Assembly (NCBI RefSeq): GCF_047468865.1
Contig: NZ_JBLGTV010000002.1
Coordinates: forward strand, 1 to 64,000
Length of the DNA stretch: 64,000 nucleotides
From: Castellaniella hirudinis_A
Lineage (GTDB): Bacteria; Pseudomonadota; Gammaproteobacteria; Burkholderiales; Burkholderiaceae_B
Direction: 5' to 3'
In this document: positions 54,155-63,252 of the stretch, one piece after another
Numbering within the stretch: position 1 is the first letter of the stretch
Layout of the letters: each line of letters begins with the position of its first letter
The notes under the pieces: generated by a model
The model's input: the letters and a program-made list of their open reading frames with translations, nothing else
What the model was told of the DNA's origin: nothing
Database searches by the model: none
Made by a program: the position numbers and the translations under genes

Positions 54155-55786
54155 ATGCGGAATCTGAAAATAACAGCACGGCTTGGGCTGGGGTTTGGTC
54201 TTATCATCGTTCTGCTACTCAGCATCGCGGGCATCGGACTGTCCAGCCTGATCGCCACAGACAAGGCCAATGGCATACTGATCAAGCGGCAAGAGACCCT
54301 GACGGCGGCTCTGCACTGGGCAGCCGAAGTCCAGACAAACGCCAACCAGGCACTGGCCACGGCCACGACGACAGACCCCGCCATCCTGCGCATTTTCCAA
54401 ACCCGGATGAACGAGTCCTTCGAGCGCACGGAACACTACCGAAGCGCAGCCGAGCACCTGCTGTTTTCCCCGGAAGCCAAAGCCTTGTTCACCCAGGCGA
54501 TCGAGGCCCAGAACCGCTATCTTCATCCCCGGGAACAAGCCTTCCAGCAGCTGCAAAAAGAGGCCACTGCCGAGACACGCGCCTTCTTCACCCAAGATAT
54601 GCCCAAGCTGGCAACCCAGTACCTGCAGGCCATCAGCCATCTGACCAGTTTCCTGACCCAGGCGGTCGCCGGTCAAGTCCAGCAAAATCAATCCCAGGGC
54701 CGGATGCTGGTCATCCTCATCGCGGCCATGACCCTGGCTGCCGTCCTCGCCAGCCTGGTCTTCGCCTGGCTGATCACCCGATCCATCACACGCCCCTTGA
54801 CGCATGCCGTGGCGCTGGCTGAAGCCGTCGCCGACCACAATCTCAGCCAGACGATCCAGGCCACCGGCAAGGACGAATTCACCAAGCTGGAAAGCGCGTT
54901 GGGCCAGATGGTTCAGGGTCTGCATGCAACAGTCAGCGAGGTTCGCAACGGCGCCGACACCATTGCAACAGCCGCCAAGCAAATTTCCATGGGCAATCTG
55001 GATCTGTCCGCCCGCACCGAGCAGCAGTCCAGCTCCCTGGCACAGACCGCCGCCACCATGGAAGAAATCACTTCGACCGTGCGCCAGAACGCCGACAATG
55101 CCCAGCAGGCCAATACGCTGGCCAGCACCGCCGCCAAGACGGCCAGCGAGGGCGGTGCCCTGGTGGCCGATCTGGTTCAGACCATGGGCGAGATCAACAG
55201 CAAGTCCCAGCAGGTGGCCGACATCATCGGCGTCATTGATTCCATCGCCTTCCAGACCAACATCCTGGCGCTCAACACCGCCGTCGAGGCCGCCCGCGCC
55301 GGCGAACAGGGCCGCGGCTTCGCCGTGGTCGCCGCCGAAGTGCGCGCCCTGGCCCAGCGCTCGACCGGCGCCGCCAAGGAAATCAAGGATCTGATCGACG
55401 CCTCGGTGGACGCCACCGCCAAGGGCAACGACCAGGCCGCCCACGCGGGCGACACCATGCGGGACATCGTCACCAGCATCAACCGCGTCACGGACATCAT
55501 GGGGGAAATCAGCGCCGCCAGCCGCGAACAGACCACCGGCATCGAAGAAATCAATATCGCCGTCACGCAAATGGACGACGTCACCCGGCAAAACGCCAGC
55601 CTGGTCGACGAATCGGCTGCCGCCGCCAGCAGCCTGGAAGACCAAGCCACCACCCTGGCCGACCTGGTCGCCACCTTCAACCTGGGCAGCACCACTCAAG
55701 CCCAAGCATCACCCCGGGCGCCGACGCCGCACGCCCGCCTGATCCCCTCCCCGGGCAAACCCCTGGCATTGACCGCGAAAATGTGA
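54155..55786 (+). CDS. methyl-accepting chemotaxis protein
   Basis: Chemoreceptor of 543 residues. Membrane segment 1 (LGLGFGLIIVLLLSIAGIGL) starts near residue 10, a four-helix-type periplasmic domain spans about 32-185, and membrane segment 2 (MLVILIAAMTLAAVLASLVF) is near 186-206. HAMP and the signalling domain follow, with the receptor tip ALNTAVEAARAGEQGRGFAV and VRALAQRSTGAAKEIKDLI. No NWETF-type CheR pentapeptide is at the C-terminus. GAGAGG precedes the ATG. The ligand is not known. It is divergent from an XRE regulator gene, a less common arrangement for an MCP. Confidence 0.92.
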   Translation: MRNLKITARLGLGFGLIIVLLLSIAGIGLSSLIATDKANGILIKRQETLTAALHWAAEVQTNANQALATATTTDPAILRIFQTRMNESFERTEHYRSAAEHLLFSPEAKALFTQAIEAQNRYLHPREQAFQQLQKEATAETRAFFTQDMPKLATQYLQAISHLTSFLTQAVAGQVQQNQSQGRMLVILIAAMTLAAVLASLVFAWLITRSITRPLTHAVALAEAVADHNLSQTIQATGKDEFTKLESALGQMVQGLHATVSEVRNGADTIATAAKQISMGNLDLSARTEQQSSSLAQTAATMEEITSTVRQNADNAQQANTLASTAAKTASEGGALVADLVQTMGEINSKSQQVADIIGVIDSIAFQTNILALNTAVEAARAGEQGRGFAVVAAEVRALAQRSTGAAKEIKDLIDASVDATAKGNDQAAHAGDTMRDIVTSINRVTDIMGEISAASREQTTGIEEINIAVTQMDDVTRQNASLVDESAAAASSLEDQATTLADLVATFNLGSTTQAQASPRAPTPHARLIPSPGKPLALTAKM

Positions 55787-55882
55787 GTTGGCGCCCGCCT
55801 CAAGCGCCTCGGCGCACGTCAAACCGCGACCTGCCCCGCTCCAACGCCTCATTCAGCGTCCTGCGTCACGCGCTTCGTCAGT

Positions 55883-55982
55883 CATTGCCTGGGGGGCTGG
55901 GGCGGGGCTGTTGGAGCCACCCCAACCCCCTCGGCGCAGCCGCCAAACCGCGATCTGTCCCGCCCCAGCCCCCCAGGCAATG
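55883..55982. repeat. long inverted repeat with conserved loop, element 2
   Basis: Perfect 24-bp arms at 55883-55906 and 55959-55982 enclose a 52-nt loop. The loop has CTGTTGGAG, CCCCAACC, TCGGCG, AGCCGCCAA and CTGTCCC in the same order as element 1 at 36226-36330. The outer parts of the arms are unrelated to those of element 1 but complementary to each other. It lies between the convergent MCP and ccsA genes. Confidence 0.85.
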
Positions 55983-56029
55983 GCGAGATGCAGACTGCAG
56001 GTAAAAGCTCGTGACCCGAACCAGCGCCC

Positions 56030-57391
56030 TTAAAGCTCCCCATAGGAATGCAGCCCCGACAGGAACATATTGACCCCCAGGAACGCAAAGCTGGTGACCA
56101 GCAGCCCACTGAGTGCCCAATAGGCCGCCATCGACCCGCGCAGCCCTTTCATCAACCGCATGTGCAGCCAGGCCGCATAATTGAGCCAGACGATCAGCGC
56201 CCAGGTTTCCTTGGGATCCCACTGCCAGTAGGTTCCCCAGGCATCGGCGGCCCACAGCGCGCCCAGGATGGTTGCCACGGTAAAGAAGGCGAAGCCCACC
56301 GCAATGGCCCGGTACATGATGTCGTCCAGCAGCTCCAGGGAAGGCAGGCGCCGGGCGATGGGCGCGCGAAAGGCCAGGATCGCGCCCACGATCAGAGCGC
56401 CGATGCCGAAGTACAGCATCCAGGTGGCCGACAGTTGGCGCGAACCAAAGACAAAGGGCTCGGCGCACAGAATGGCTCCCAGCAAGAAGACCGGAATCAG
56501 GGGCTTCCAGCTGCGGGTTTCGCCATGGGACTTGACCAGATAAGCGAAGCCCACCATGGCGGCCAGGCTGAACGTGCCGTAGCCAATGAAATTGGCCGGG
56601 ACGTGCAGCTTCATCCACCAGCTTTTCAATGCGGGCACCAGCGGCTGAATCTGGAAGGCGTCGCGTGTGAAGGAATACCACAGCAAGAACACCACCAGAG
56701 AACTGATGACCAGCAGCACGAAGCCGCCCAGCGCCCGCGTGGCGTAGCGGCGTTCGTAGTACAGATAGAACAGCGCCGTGATCAGCGACATCAGCACGAA
56801 GACTTCGTAGAGATTGCTGACGGGAATATGGCCGATGTCGGGCCCCATCAAGTGGCCTTCGCGCCAGCGCACCAACAGGCCGATGACGCCGAAAGACACG
56901 GCGGACCAGGTCAGCACCGACCCCAGCCAGGCCGCCGTATCGCTGGCGAACCCCACCCAATAGCACAGGGTGGCCAGAACGAACAAGGCGCACATCCACA
57001 AGATGGCGGACTGCGAGGACAGCAGGTACTTGAGCAGGAAAACCGATTCTGCGCGGGAAAGATCACCCTGCAAGAGATCGCCGGTGGGGCTGTACAGCCA
57101 GATGGCCAGCAAGGCACAGCCCCCGGCACCCAGCATCAGCGTGCGCAACGGTCGCCACAGCCAGGCCATCCAGCTGAACAGGCCCACCGCCCCGACCAGA
57201 ATGAGCTTCTCGTAGTAGTCCATCAACTGGCCGTAACTGCTGATCACATGGCCGGCCCCCACGGCCAGCAACAGGAAAAACGCCACGTCGGTCCAGTCGG
57301 GTCGGCCGCGGCGGCCGCGATGATCGCCGCTGGTGTTCATGTCGCCGGCCCACAGGGCGGCCGCCGCGGGCGTGAGGGTTTCAGTGGTCAT
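56030..57391 (-). CDS. ccsA: cytochrome c biogenesis protein CcsA/ResC (system II)
   Basis: This is the haem-handling membrane protein of system II cytochrome c maturation, 453 residues from the ATG at 57391 (MTTETLTPAAAALW). The longer upstream frame is a shadow of resB. It has about eight or more membrane segments and the Trp-rich haem motif WGTYWQWDPKETWALIVWL. His residues in KLHVPANFIGYGTF and elsewhere are candidates for haem ligands. With ResB it moves haem to the periplasm and attaches it to CxxCH motifs. It overlaps the resB stop by 4 nt. Databases sometimes name this subunit CcsB. Confidence 0.92.
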   Translation of the reverse strand: MTTETLTPAAAALWAGDMNTSGDHRGRRGRPDWTDVAFFLLLAVGAGHVISSYGQLMDYYEKLILVGAVGLFSWMAWLWRPLRTLMLGAGGCALLAIWLYSPTGDLLQGDLSRAESVFLLKYLLSSQSAILWMCALFVLATLCYWVGFASDTAAWLGSVLTWSAVSFGVIGLLVRWREGHLMGPDIGHIPVSNLYEVFVLMSLITALFYLYYERRYATRALGGFVLLVISSLVVFLLWYSFTRDAFQIQPLVPALKSWWMKLHVPANFIGYGTFSLAAMVGFAYLVKSHGETRSWKPLIPVFLLGAILCAEPFVFGSRQLSATWMLYFGIGALIVGAILAFRAPIARRLPSLELLDDIMYRAIAVGFAFFTVATILGALWAADAWGTYWQWDPKETWALIVWLNYAAWLHMRLMKGLRGSMAAYWALSGLLVTSFAFLGVNMFLSGLHSYGEL

Positions 57392-59427
57392 TTGTTTGAA
57401 CCTCCGAGGTGGAGCAAGGCAGCGCGCAGGCGCTGAAATTCGTGGATGAAATCCAGATTGCGCCGCTGGGTCGTCATGGCGGCCAGCCAGCTGCTGCCAT
57501 CGGCCGACGGCCGAACCCAGACCCAGACCCGCCGTTCGCGGATATAAAACATTGAAAATACCCCGAGAACCAGCAATAGGCAACCGATATACACCGTGGT
57601 CTTGCCCGGACTGCGGGCGACCTGGAAGACACTGGCCTGCACCTGGTCGAAGCGGGTCAGCTGCAAGGCCACCGGCGCGGGATAGTCCGGCAGCGAAGCC
57701 AGGGCCAGGACGGACAGGCGCAGCCACTGGGCATCGCGCTCGGCCTGCGGGCCGGTCTCCGCCAAGGCCGGCAGGCCGTGTTCGGCCCGCATCAGGGCGC
57801 GGAGTTCGTGCAGGCTGATCTGGATCATGGGCACCGCGAAATTCAGGATTTTTTCACGCTGATCCACGGGCGCGGCATCCAGAATGCCATTGAAGCCGCG
57901 CTGCGCGAACGTGCGCAAGGCCCCCTGGGCCGCCTGGAACATCAGGTCGCGCTGTTCGCCCGCGGGCGCGTTGAGTTCGGCGAACCGGCGGGCGGCCTGT
58001 TCGCGCAGGGCCGGATCCGCCAGGGCGGCGCGCAGCTGCATGAATTCTTCGATCGTGCCCTGATCGTCGGCGGGGATGCGCAGGTAGCGATAGGCCTCCG
58101 CCGGGGTATTGCGCATGCCCAGCAGAAACATGGGAAAGCCGTCGAGCTGGATAGGCAACATATACTGCGTGAATTCGTGCGCCTGGCCATCCGCGCCCAC
58201 CAGCCGGTACTGCACGCTGGGGCCCACATTATGCAGGTTGTCGCTGCGGGGGCGCACCGCGCTGCCGGTCACGGCCGCCACGTCGCGCACCAGATTCGCG
58301 GGCTGGGGATCGGGATCGCCCAGGTTTTCGACGTTGATCACCCGCAGCCCCGTGTAATCGACCGTCAGGTTGCCCAGGCTGGCGGGCAGTTTTTCTTCGC
58401 GCCCCACCGTGCCGGAAAGATCGAGCGGCTGGGCCGAGGCGCCCGACAAGGGCCAGGCCTTCAGGGCGAGGCCGCTGCCGCCATCGTCGAAACTGGACTG
58501 GTAGACGGTAATGCCCTTGTAGTGCAAGGGCTCGTTGACCTGGATGGTCTGCTCGAAAGCGTGTCCGGTGGCCAGATCGGTGACCACCACATCGCTGCGG
58601 AAGTCGCTGGGCATGCCGGTGTCGTAGTATTCGACGTAGAACTTTTTGAGCCGGAGGGAAAACGGCAGCGGCTGCAGCAAAACCCCCTGGCCGGCGGCAA
58701 TGATACCCACGCTGCTCTGCTGGCCGTCGGGCAGCAGCATATTGGCCCGGAAACTAGGGTTGTGCGCCGACAGACGGCCGGACTCGGGGACTTCGGAAAT
58801 CAGCATATTGCCCATAATGGGCTGCTTGTCGAACAGCCAGGTCTGCAGGCGCACGGGCAGTTCGCTGTCCAGCAGCCCGCCCAGGCAGATCACAACAATG
58901 GCCACGTGGGCGAAGATATAACCCAGCCGGTTGGCCGCCCCTTTTTTGGCGGCCACCATCCGGCTGTCGCCATCCACGCGCACCCGGTAGCGAAAGCCCT
59001 GGCGGCGCAGCAGCGCCCCGATCTGGTCGACCGCCTGGTCGGGCGACAGCGCGCTGTCGACATCGACTTTATGGTGAAACGCCTTCAGGCTGCTGCCGCG
59101 CACATATTCCCGGAACGTCCGCATGTCGCGCAGCATCTTGGGCGTATTGCGGATGACGCACAAGGTGGTGGACACCACCAGAAACGCCATGATCAGCAAG
59201 AACCAGGGGCTGTTGTAGATGTGCCAGATGGAAAACGGGTCGAACACGGCGAACCAGAACGGCCCGAATTGATCAATGTACGCATTGGCCGCCTGGTTCT
59301 GGGGCAGCACTGTGCCGATCAGGCTGGCAATGCAGATGAACATCAGCAGGCTGATGGCGAAGCGCATCGAACCCAGGAGTTCGATGATGTCGGCACCCCG
59401 CGAACGGGAACTGGCAGTGGAAGTCAC
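57388..59427 (-). CDS. resB: cytochrome c biogenesis protein ResB/Ccs1 (system II)
   Basis: ResB is the partner of CcsA in system II cytochrome c assembly, 679 residues. It has three N-terminal membrane segments (FAISLLMFICIASLIGTVLP, FLLIMAFLVVSTTLCVIRN and AHVAIVVICLGGLLDSELPV), a large periplasmic domain and a C-terminal membrane segment (TTVYIGCLLLVLGVFSMFYI). The start codon is GTG at 59427. Cytochrome c4 is encoded just upstream in the same direction, so the cluster pairs a client cytochrome with its assembly proteins. Confidence 0.93.
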   Translation of the reverse strand: MTSTASSRSRGADIIELLGSMRFAISLLMFICIASLIGTVLPQNQAANAYIDQFGPFWFAVFDPFSIWHIYNSPWFLLIMAFLVVSTTLCVIRNTPKMLRDMRTFREYVRGSSLKAFHHKVDVDSALSPDQAVDQIGALLRRQGFRYRVRVDGDSRMVAAKKGAANRLGYIFAHVAIVVICLGGLLDSELPVRLQTWLFDKQPIMGNMLISEVPESGRLSAHNPSFRANMLLPDGQQSSVGIIAAGQGVLLQPLPFSLRLKKFYVEYYDTGMPSDFRSDVVVTDLATGHAFEQTIQVNEPLHYKGITVYQSSFDDGGSGLALKAWPLSGASAQPLDLSGTVGREEKLPASLGNLTVDYTGLRVINVENLGDPDPQPANLVRDVAAVTGSAVRPRSDNLHNVGPSVQYRLVGADGQAHEFTQYMLPIQLDGFPMFLLGMRNTPAEAYRYLRIPADDQGTIEEFMQLRAALADPALREQAARRFAELNAPAGEQRDLMFQAAQGALRTFAQRGFNGILDAAPVDQREKILNFAVPMIQISLHELRALMRAEHGLPALAETGPQAERDAQWLRLSVLALASLPDYPAPVALQLTRFDQVQASVFQVARSPGKTTVYIGCLLLVLGVFSMFYIRERRVWVWVRPSADGSSWLAAMTTQRRNLDFIHEFQRLRAALLHLGGSNK

Positions 59428-59631
59428 AGGAGCAGCTCAAAAAAAAGAGGGCACGCCAGTGCGTATCCCCCTGATGAAATTTTAAAGTTAAACCATACAT
59501 CGGATGAAACGGGAGCCCCCCTCAAGACCCCTGAAACAACCGGGAAATCACGCCCGTCGCTACGCGGCGGGCTTCGCCGGCCCCTGCGCCCCGCTGGGCG
59601 GATGCAAACGCCCGGCCAGCGGAACAGCCGG

Positions 59632-60321
59632 CTAGCGCAGGCCGGCGGCGTAATTGGCGACCGCGGCCAGATCGGGCGGCGTCATGCGGCTGGCGATGTC
59701 GTGCATGATGGCGTTGGCCCGGTCGCCCGAGCTGAACAGCTTGAGCTGTTCGAGAATGTATTCCGGGTGCTGGCCCGCCAGGCGCGGGAACTCGCCGGGC
59801 AAGCCGGCGCCATTGGCCGAATGGCAGGCGGCACAGGCCGGAACCTTGCGGTCTTCGATGCCGGCGCGCCAGATTTTCTGGCCGTGATCCATGGTGGCTT
59901 CGTCTGTGGCGGTGCCGGCGGCGTCCCAATCGAGCGCCTGCTGGGACAGATACAGCGAAACGTTCTGGATGTCTTCCGGGGTCAGCGCGGGCGCGATGGT
60001 GGACATGATGGACGGCGCGCCGTCCGGGCCGGTGCGCACGGCGGGCTTGTCGCCTTGCGGCGCGAAGTCGTGCAGCTGCTTGGCCAGGTATTCGTGGGGC
60101 ATGGCCGCCAGGTTGGGGTTGGCCGGGATGGTGCTGTTGCCGGCATCCCCGTGACAGGTGACACAGGCCAGCACGCCACGCGACATATCGCCCTGGACAA
60201 ACAGCTGTTCGCCGGCCTTGGCGTCGGGGAGCTTGGCGTCCTGCGCAATGGCCACACCCGGCACAGCGCCGGCCAGCACCAGGCTGCCGACCATCAACAT
60301 ACTGGAAAGCGCACGCTTCAT
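59632..60321 (-). CDS. dihaem cytochrome c4
   Basis: Periplasmic electron carrier of 229 residues with a Sec signal (MKRALSSMLMVGSLVLAGAVPGVAIA region). It has two haem sites, CVTCH at residues 53-57 and CAACH at 163-167, in two similar class I domains; distal Met ligands are plausible in NLAAMPHEY and IASRMTPPDL. Cytochrome c4 typically donates electrons to cbb3 or other terminal oxidases. GAGGA lies before the ATG. It is divergent from engB and upstream of resB-ccsA, a standard betaproteobacterial order. Confidence 0.92.
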   Translation of the reverse strand: MKRALSSMLMVGSLVLAGAVPGVAIAQDAKLPDAKAGEQLFVQGDMSRGVLACVTCHGDAGNSTIPANPNLAAMPHEYLAKQLHDFAPQGDKPAVRTGPDGAPSIMSTIAPALTPEDIQNVSLYLSQQALDWDAAGTATDEATMDHGQKIWRAGIEDRKVPACAACHSANGAGLPGEFPRLAGQHPEYILEQLKLFSSGDRANAIMHDIASRMTPPDLAAVANYAAGLR

Positions 60322-60509
60322 GAGGTCCTCGGATGTTTGGTACGGGCGCCGGCGGGCGCCATCGGATCATGGGGCCGACGCGTCGCCCCGCGAGGGGCGC
60401 ACCAGCCGACACAACAAATACAAGCGAAGATTATACAATAGGGATCAGGCATGCTTTGCGCTTGCCCCCTGGCGGCCAGCCCACCCTGCCCATTACCCCG
60501 GATTCCCCC

Positions 60510-61133
60510 GTGTCCCTACTGCATCGCGCCCGCTTCACTGTCTCCGCCGCCCGGCTGGATCAGCTTCCCGCCCCGACCACGGCCGAAGTCTGCTTCGCCG
60601 GCCGCTCCAATTCGGGCAAATCGTCCGCCATCAACGTGCTGACCAACCAGCGTCGCCTGGCCTTTTCCAGCAAAACACCCGGCCGCACGCGCCTGATCAA
60701 TCTGTTCGGCCTCCCCGACCCGCTGACCCCGGACGCCTGGCTGGGGTTCCTGGTCGACCTGCCGGGCTACGGCTACGCCGCCGTGGACCGCGCGGCGCGC
60801 GACGAATGGGCCGACGTCCTGGGCGGCTACCTGCACGAACGCAGCAGCCTGGCCGGGGTGGTGTTGCTGATCGACATCCGCCGCGGGGTCACCGAACTGG
60901 ATCGCCGCCTGGCGCACTGGATCGGCCTGCGCGGCCTGCCCACGCTGGCCCTGCTGACCAAGGCCGACAAACTGCCCTACGGCCAGCGCATCAAGGCCGT
61001 GTCCAAGGTGCGCCAGGATCTGGCCGAGATCGGCACCCTGGCGGCCCTGCCGTTTTCCGCCACGCACCGCATCGGCCTGGAAGACGCCGCCGCGCACATC
61101 GAAAACTGGATCTCCCCGCAAATCGTGCCCTGA
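60510..61133 (+). CDS. engB: ribosome biogenesis GTP-binding protein EngB/YsxC
   Basis: Essential GTPase for large ribosomal subunit assembly, 207 residues. I choose the GTG at 60510, giving VSLLHRARFTVSAARLDQLP, which fits EngB of related bacteria as I remember it; the longer upstream frame is not family-like. GTPase motifs: G1 GRSNSGKSS, G2 region SKTPGRTRLIN, G3 VDLPGYGYA, G4 LLTKADKL, G5 PFSAT. No strong Shine-Dalgarno precedes the start. It is divergent from cytochrome c4 and upstream of hemB. Confidence 0.93.
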   Translation: MSLLHRARFTVSAARLDQLPAPTTAEVCFAGRSNSGKSSAINVLTNQRRLAFSSKTPGRTRLINLFGLPDPLTPDAWLGFLVDLPGYGYAAVDRAARDEWADVLGGYLHERSSLAGVVLLIDIRRGVTELDRRLAHWIGLRGLPTLALLTKADKLPYGQRIKAVSKVRQDLAEIGTLAALPFSATHRIGLEDAAAHIENWISPQIVP

Positions 61134-61245
61134 CGCCCGCGCCGCGCCAAAAGGCAAAGCGCCCCCTCGCGCCCCCGGCGAGCCGCTGCGCCCCCGCCCC
61201 GGCCACGCTTCGGGCAACCTCACCAGATGACTGAAAGGCCACACC

Positions 61246-62256
61246 ATGACCCGCTTTCTACCTCCCGTCGACTTCCCTGTCTCCCGCCTGCGCCGCAACC
61301 GGCGGGATGATTTCTCCCGCCGCCTGGTGCGCGAGCACCGCCTGACGGCCGACGACCTGATCTATCCGGTGTTCGTCCAGGAAGGCGCGGGGGTGCGTGA
61401 ACCCGTGACGTCCATGCCCGACGTGGTGCGCCATTCGCCCGATACGCTGCTGCGCACCGCCGAACACTGCCTGCGGCTGGGCATCCCGGTGCTGGCCCTG
61501 TTCCCGCACATCGACCCGGCCCTGAAAACGCCCGACGGCATCGAGGCCGCCAACCCGGACGGCCTGATCCCGCGCACCGTGGCGCTGCTGAAGCGGCATT
61601 TCCCGGAACTGGGGGTGCTGACCGACGTGGCGCTGGACCCCTACACCAGCCACGGCCAGGACGGCCTGATCGACGCCGACGGACAACTGCTGAACGAGCC
61701 CACGGTGGCCATGCTGGTGCGCCAGGCGCTGACCCACGCCCAGGCGGGGGTGGACATCGTGGCCCCCAGCGACATGATGGACGGCCGCATCGGGGCCGTG
61801 CGCCAGGCCCTGGACGGACGCGGGCTGATCCACACCCGCATCATGGCCTATTCCGCCAAATACGCCAGCGCCTTTTACGGGCCGTTTCGAGATGCCGTCG
61901 GGTCGGCGGCCAACCTGGGCGCGTCCAACAAAGCCACTTACCAGATGGATCCGGCCAACCGCCTGGAGGCCCTGCGCGAAGTGGCCGCCGATATCCGCGA
62001 AGGCGCGGACATGGTGATGGTCAAGCCCGGCCTGCCCTACCTGGACGTGCTGCGCGAAGTCAAGGACGCCTTTGGCATGCCCACCTACGCCTACCAGGTC
62101 AGCGGCGAATACGCCATGATCAAGGCCGCCGCCGCCAATGGCTGGCTGGATCACGACAAAGTCATGATGGAATCCCTGCTGGCCTTCAAGCGCGCCGGCG
62201 GCGACGGCATCCTGACCTACTTCGCCATCGCCGCCGCCACCCTGCTGAAGTCATGA
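61246..62256 (+). CDS. hemB: delta-aminolevulinic acid dehydratase (porphobilinogen synthase)
   Basis: HemB condenses two 5-aminolevulinate molecules into porphobilinogen for haem synthesis. The 336-residue protein has the catalytic lysines in RIMAYSAKYASAFYGPF and MVMVKPGLPYLDVL. The metal loop reads DVALDPYTSHGQDG, with Asp in place of the zinc-binding Cys, which marks the Mg-type enzyme of pseudomonads and relatives. GAAAGG precedes the ATG. Its neighbours (cytochrome c4, ResB, CcsA) also concern haem. It is convergent with the HtrA-like gene. Confidence 0.96.
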   Translation: MTRFLPPVDFPVSRLRRNRRDDFSRRLVREHRLTADDLIYPVFVQEGAGVREPVTSMPDVVRHSPDTLLRTAEHCLRLGIPVLALFPHIDPALKTPDGIEAANPDGLIPRTVALLKRHFPELGVLTDVALDPYTSHGQDGLIDADGQLLNEPTVAMLVRQALTHAQAGVDIVAPSDMMDGRIGAVRQALDGRGLIHTRIMAYSAKYASAFYGPFRDAVGSAANLGASNKATYQMDPANRLEALREVAADIREGADMVMVKPGLPYLDVLREVKDAFGMPTYAYQVSGEYAMIKAAAANGWLDHDKVMMESLLAFKRAGGDGILTYFAIAAATLLKS

Positions 62257-62351
62257 GCGACCCGGCCCCGGCGAGCCGGGCAACGTCTTGAGCCGCCCGA
62301 CCGCCGTCCGCGCCGGCAGGGCGGATCGGGCCAACGCGGCCCGGCCCCGCG

Positions 62352-63197
62352 CTACGGATTGATCAGCCGTTCCATGATCTGGTGCGCCGGGCCGGACGGG
62401 ATGGCGAAACCGATCCCCAGCGATCCGCCCGTGGCGGAATAGATCGCCGTATTGATGCCCACCAAGCGCCCCTGGGTGTCGATCAGCGCCCCGCCGGAAT
62501 TGCCCGGATTGATGGCCGCATCCGTCTGGATGAAACCATGGGGCGACGGCGTATCCTGGCCGTTGCGCCCCAGCGCCGACACAATCCCCTGCGTCACTGT
62601 TTGCCCCACCCCGAAGGGGTTGCCGATGGCCAGCACCACATCGCCCACCCGCACCGAGCGCGACGGGTCGAACACGATGGTGGGCAGCCGCGTCAGGCCG
62701 ATTTTCAGGACGGCGAGATCATTGGCCTGGTCAGCCCCCACCAGACGCGCCGCCGCCTGGCGGCCATCCTGCAGGCGAACCTCGATGGCATCGGCGGCCT
62801 CGATGACATGGTAATTGGTCAAAATATAGCCATCCGCCCGCACGATCACCCCCGACCCCAGGCTGGTGGAATCGCGCCGCTGGGTGAACCCCGGCACATT
62901 GCGCAGCAGCTGCTGCAGCGCCGGATTGTAGGGCAACGACACCAGGGGGATGTCCACGTGCTTGCGCGTGTAGATATTGACCACTGACGGGGCTGCGCGC
63001 GCCACCGCCAAGGCATAGCTGTCCACCGCCGGGGCCGGAGCCGGGGCCAGGGCCGACACCGGGGCAGGAGCAGGAACGGGAACCGACGCCGGCCCCGCGC
63101 CGGGCAGCCATTGCGGGCGCAAAGTCATCAACAAAAACAGGATCGCCAGGCAGACCGTCACGGTCTGGGCGAAAATCAGCCACAATCGCTTCATCAT
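62352..63197 (-). CDS. HtrA/DegS-like serine protease lacking a PDZ domain
   Basis: This trypsin-like periplasmic protease is 281 residues from the ATG at 63197, chosen for GGAG 7 nt upstream. An N-terminal membrane anchor (LWLIFAQTVTVCLAILFLLM) is followed by a Pro/Ala-rich linker and the protease domain. The triad is visible: His in GYILTNYHVIEAADA, Asp in QANDLAVLKIGL, Ser in INPGNSGGALIDTQG. The protein stops at AIPSGPAHQIMERLINP, just where a PDZ domain would begin; relatives usually have 360-400 residues with one PDZ. Reading past the stop in frame gives no PDZ-like sequence. It is divergent from the Nif3-like gene. Confidence 0.88.
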   Translation of the reverse strand: MMKRLWLIFAQTVTVCLAILFLLMTLRPQWLPGAGPASVPVPAPAPVSALAPAPAPAVDSYALAVARAAPSVVNIYTRKHVDIPLVSLPYNPALQQLLRNVPGFTQRRDSTSLGSGVIVRADGYILTNYHVIEAADAIEVRLQDGRQAAARLVGADQANDLAVLKIGLTRLPTIVFDPSRSVRVGDVVLAIGNPFGVGQTVTQGIVSALGRNGQDTPSPHGFIQTDAAINPGNSGGALIDTQGRLVGINTAIYSATGGSLGIGFAIPSGPAHQIMERLINP

Positions 63198-63252
63198 CAG
63201 CACACTCCGGTCTGGTGCATCGAACCCGCACCCCCGATAAAGGAAACCCTGA

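Noticed and set aside
57778..60441. 887-codon plus-strand open frame opposite resB and cytochrome c4
   Set aside because: Both opposite genes are clear and the frame has only repetitive Gly/Gln/His composition. It is a codon-bias shadow.
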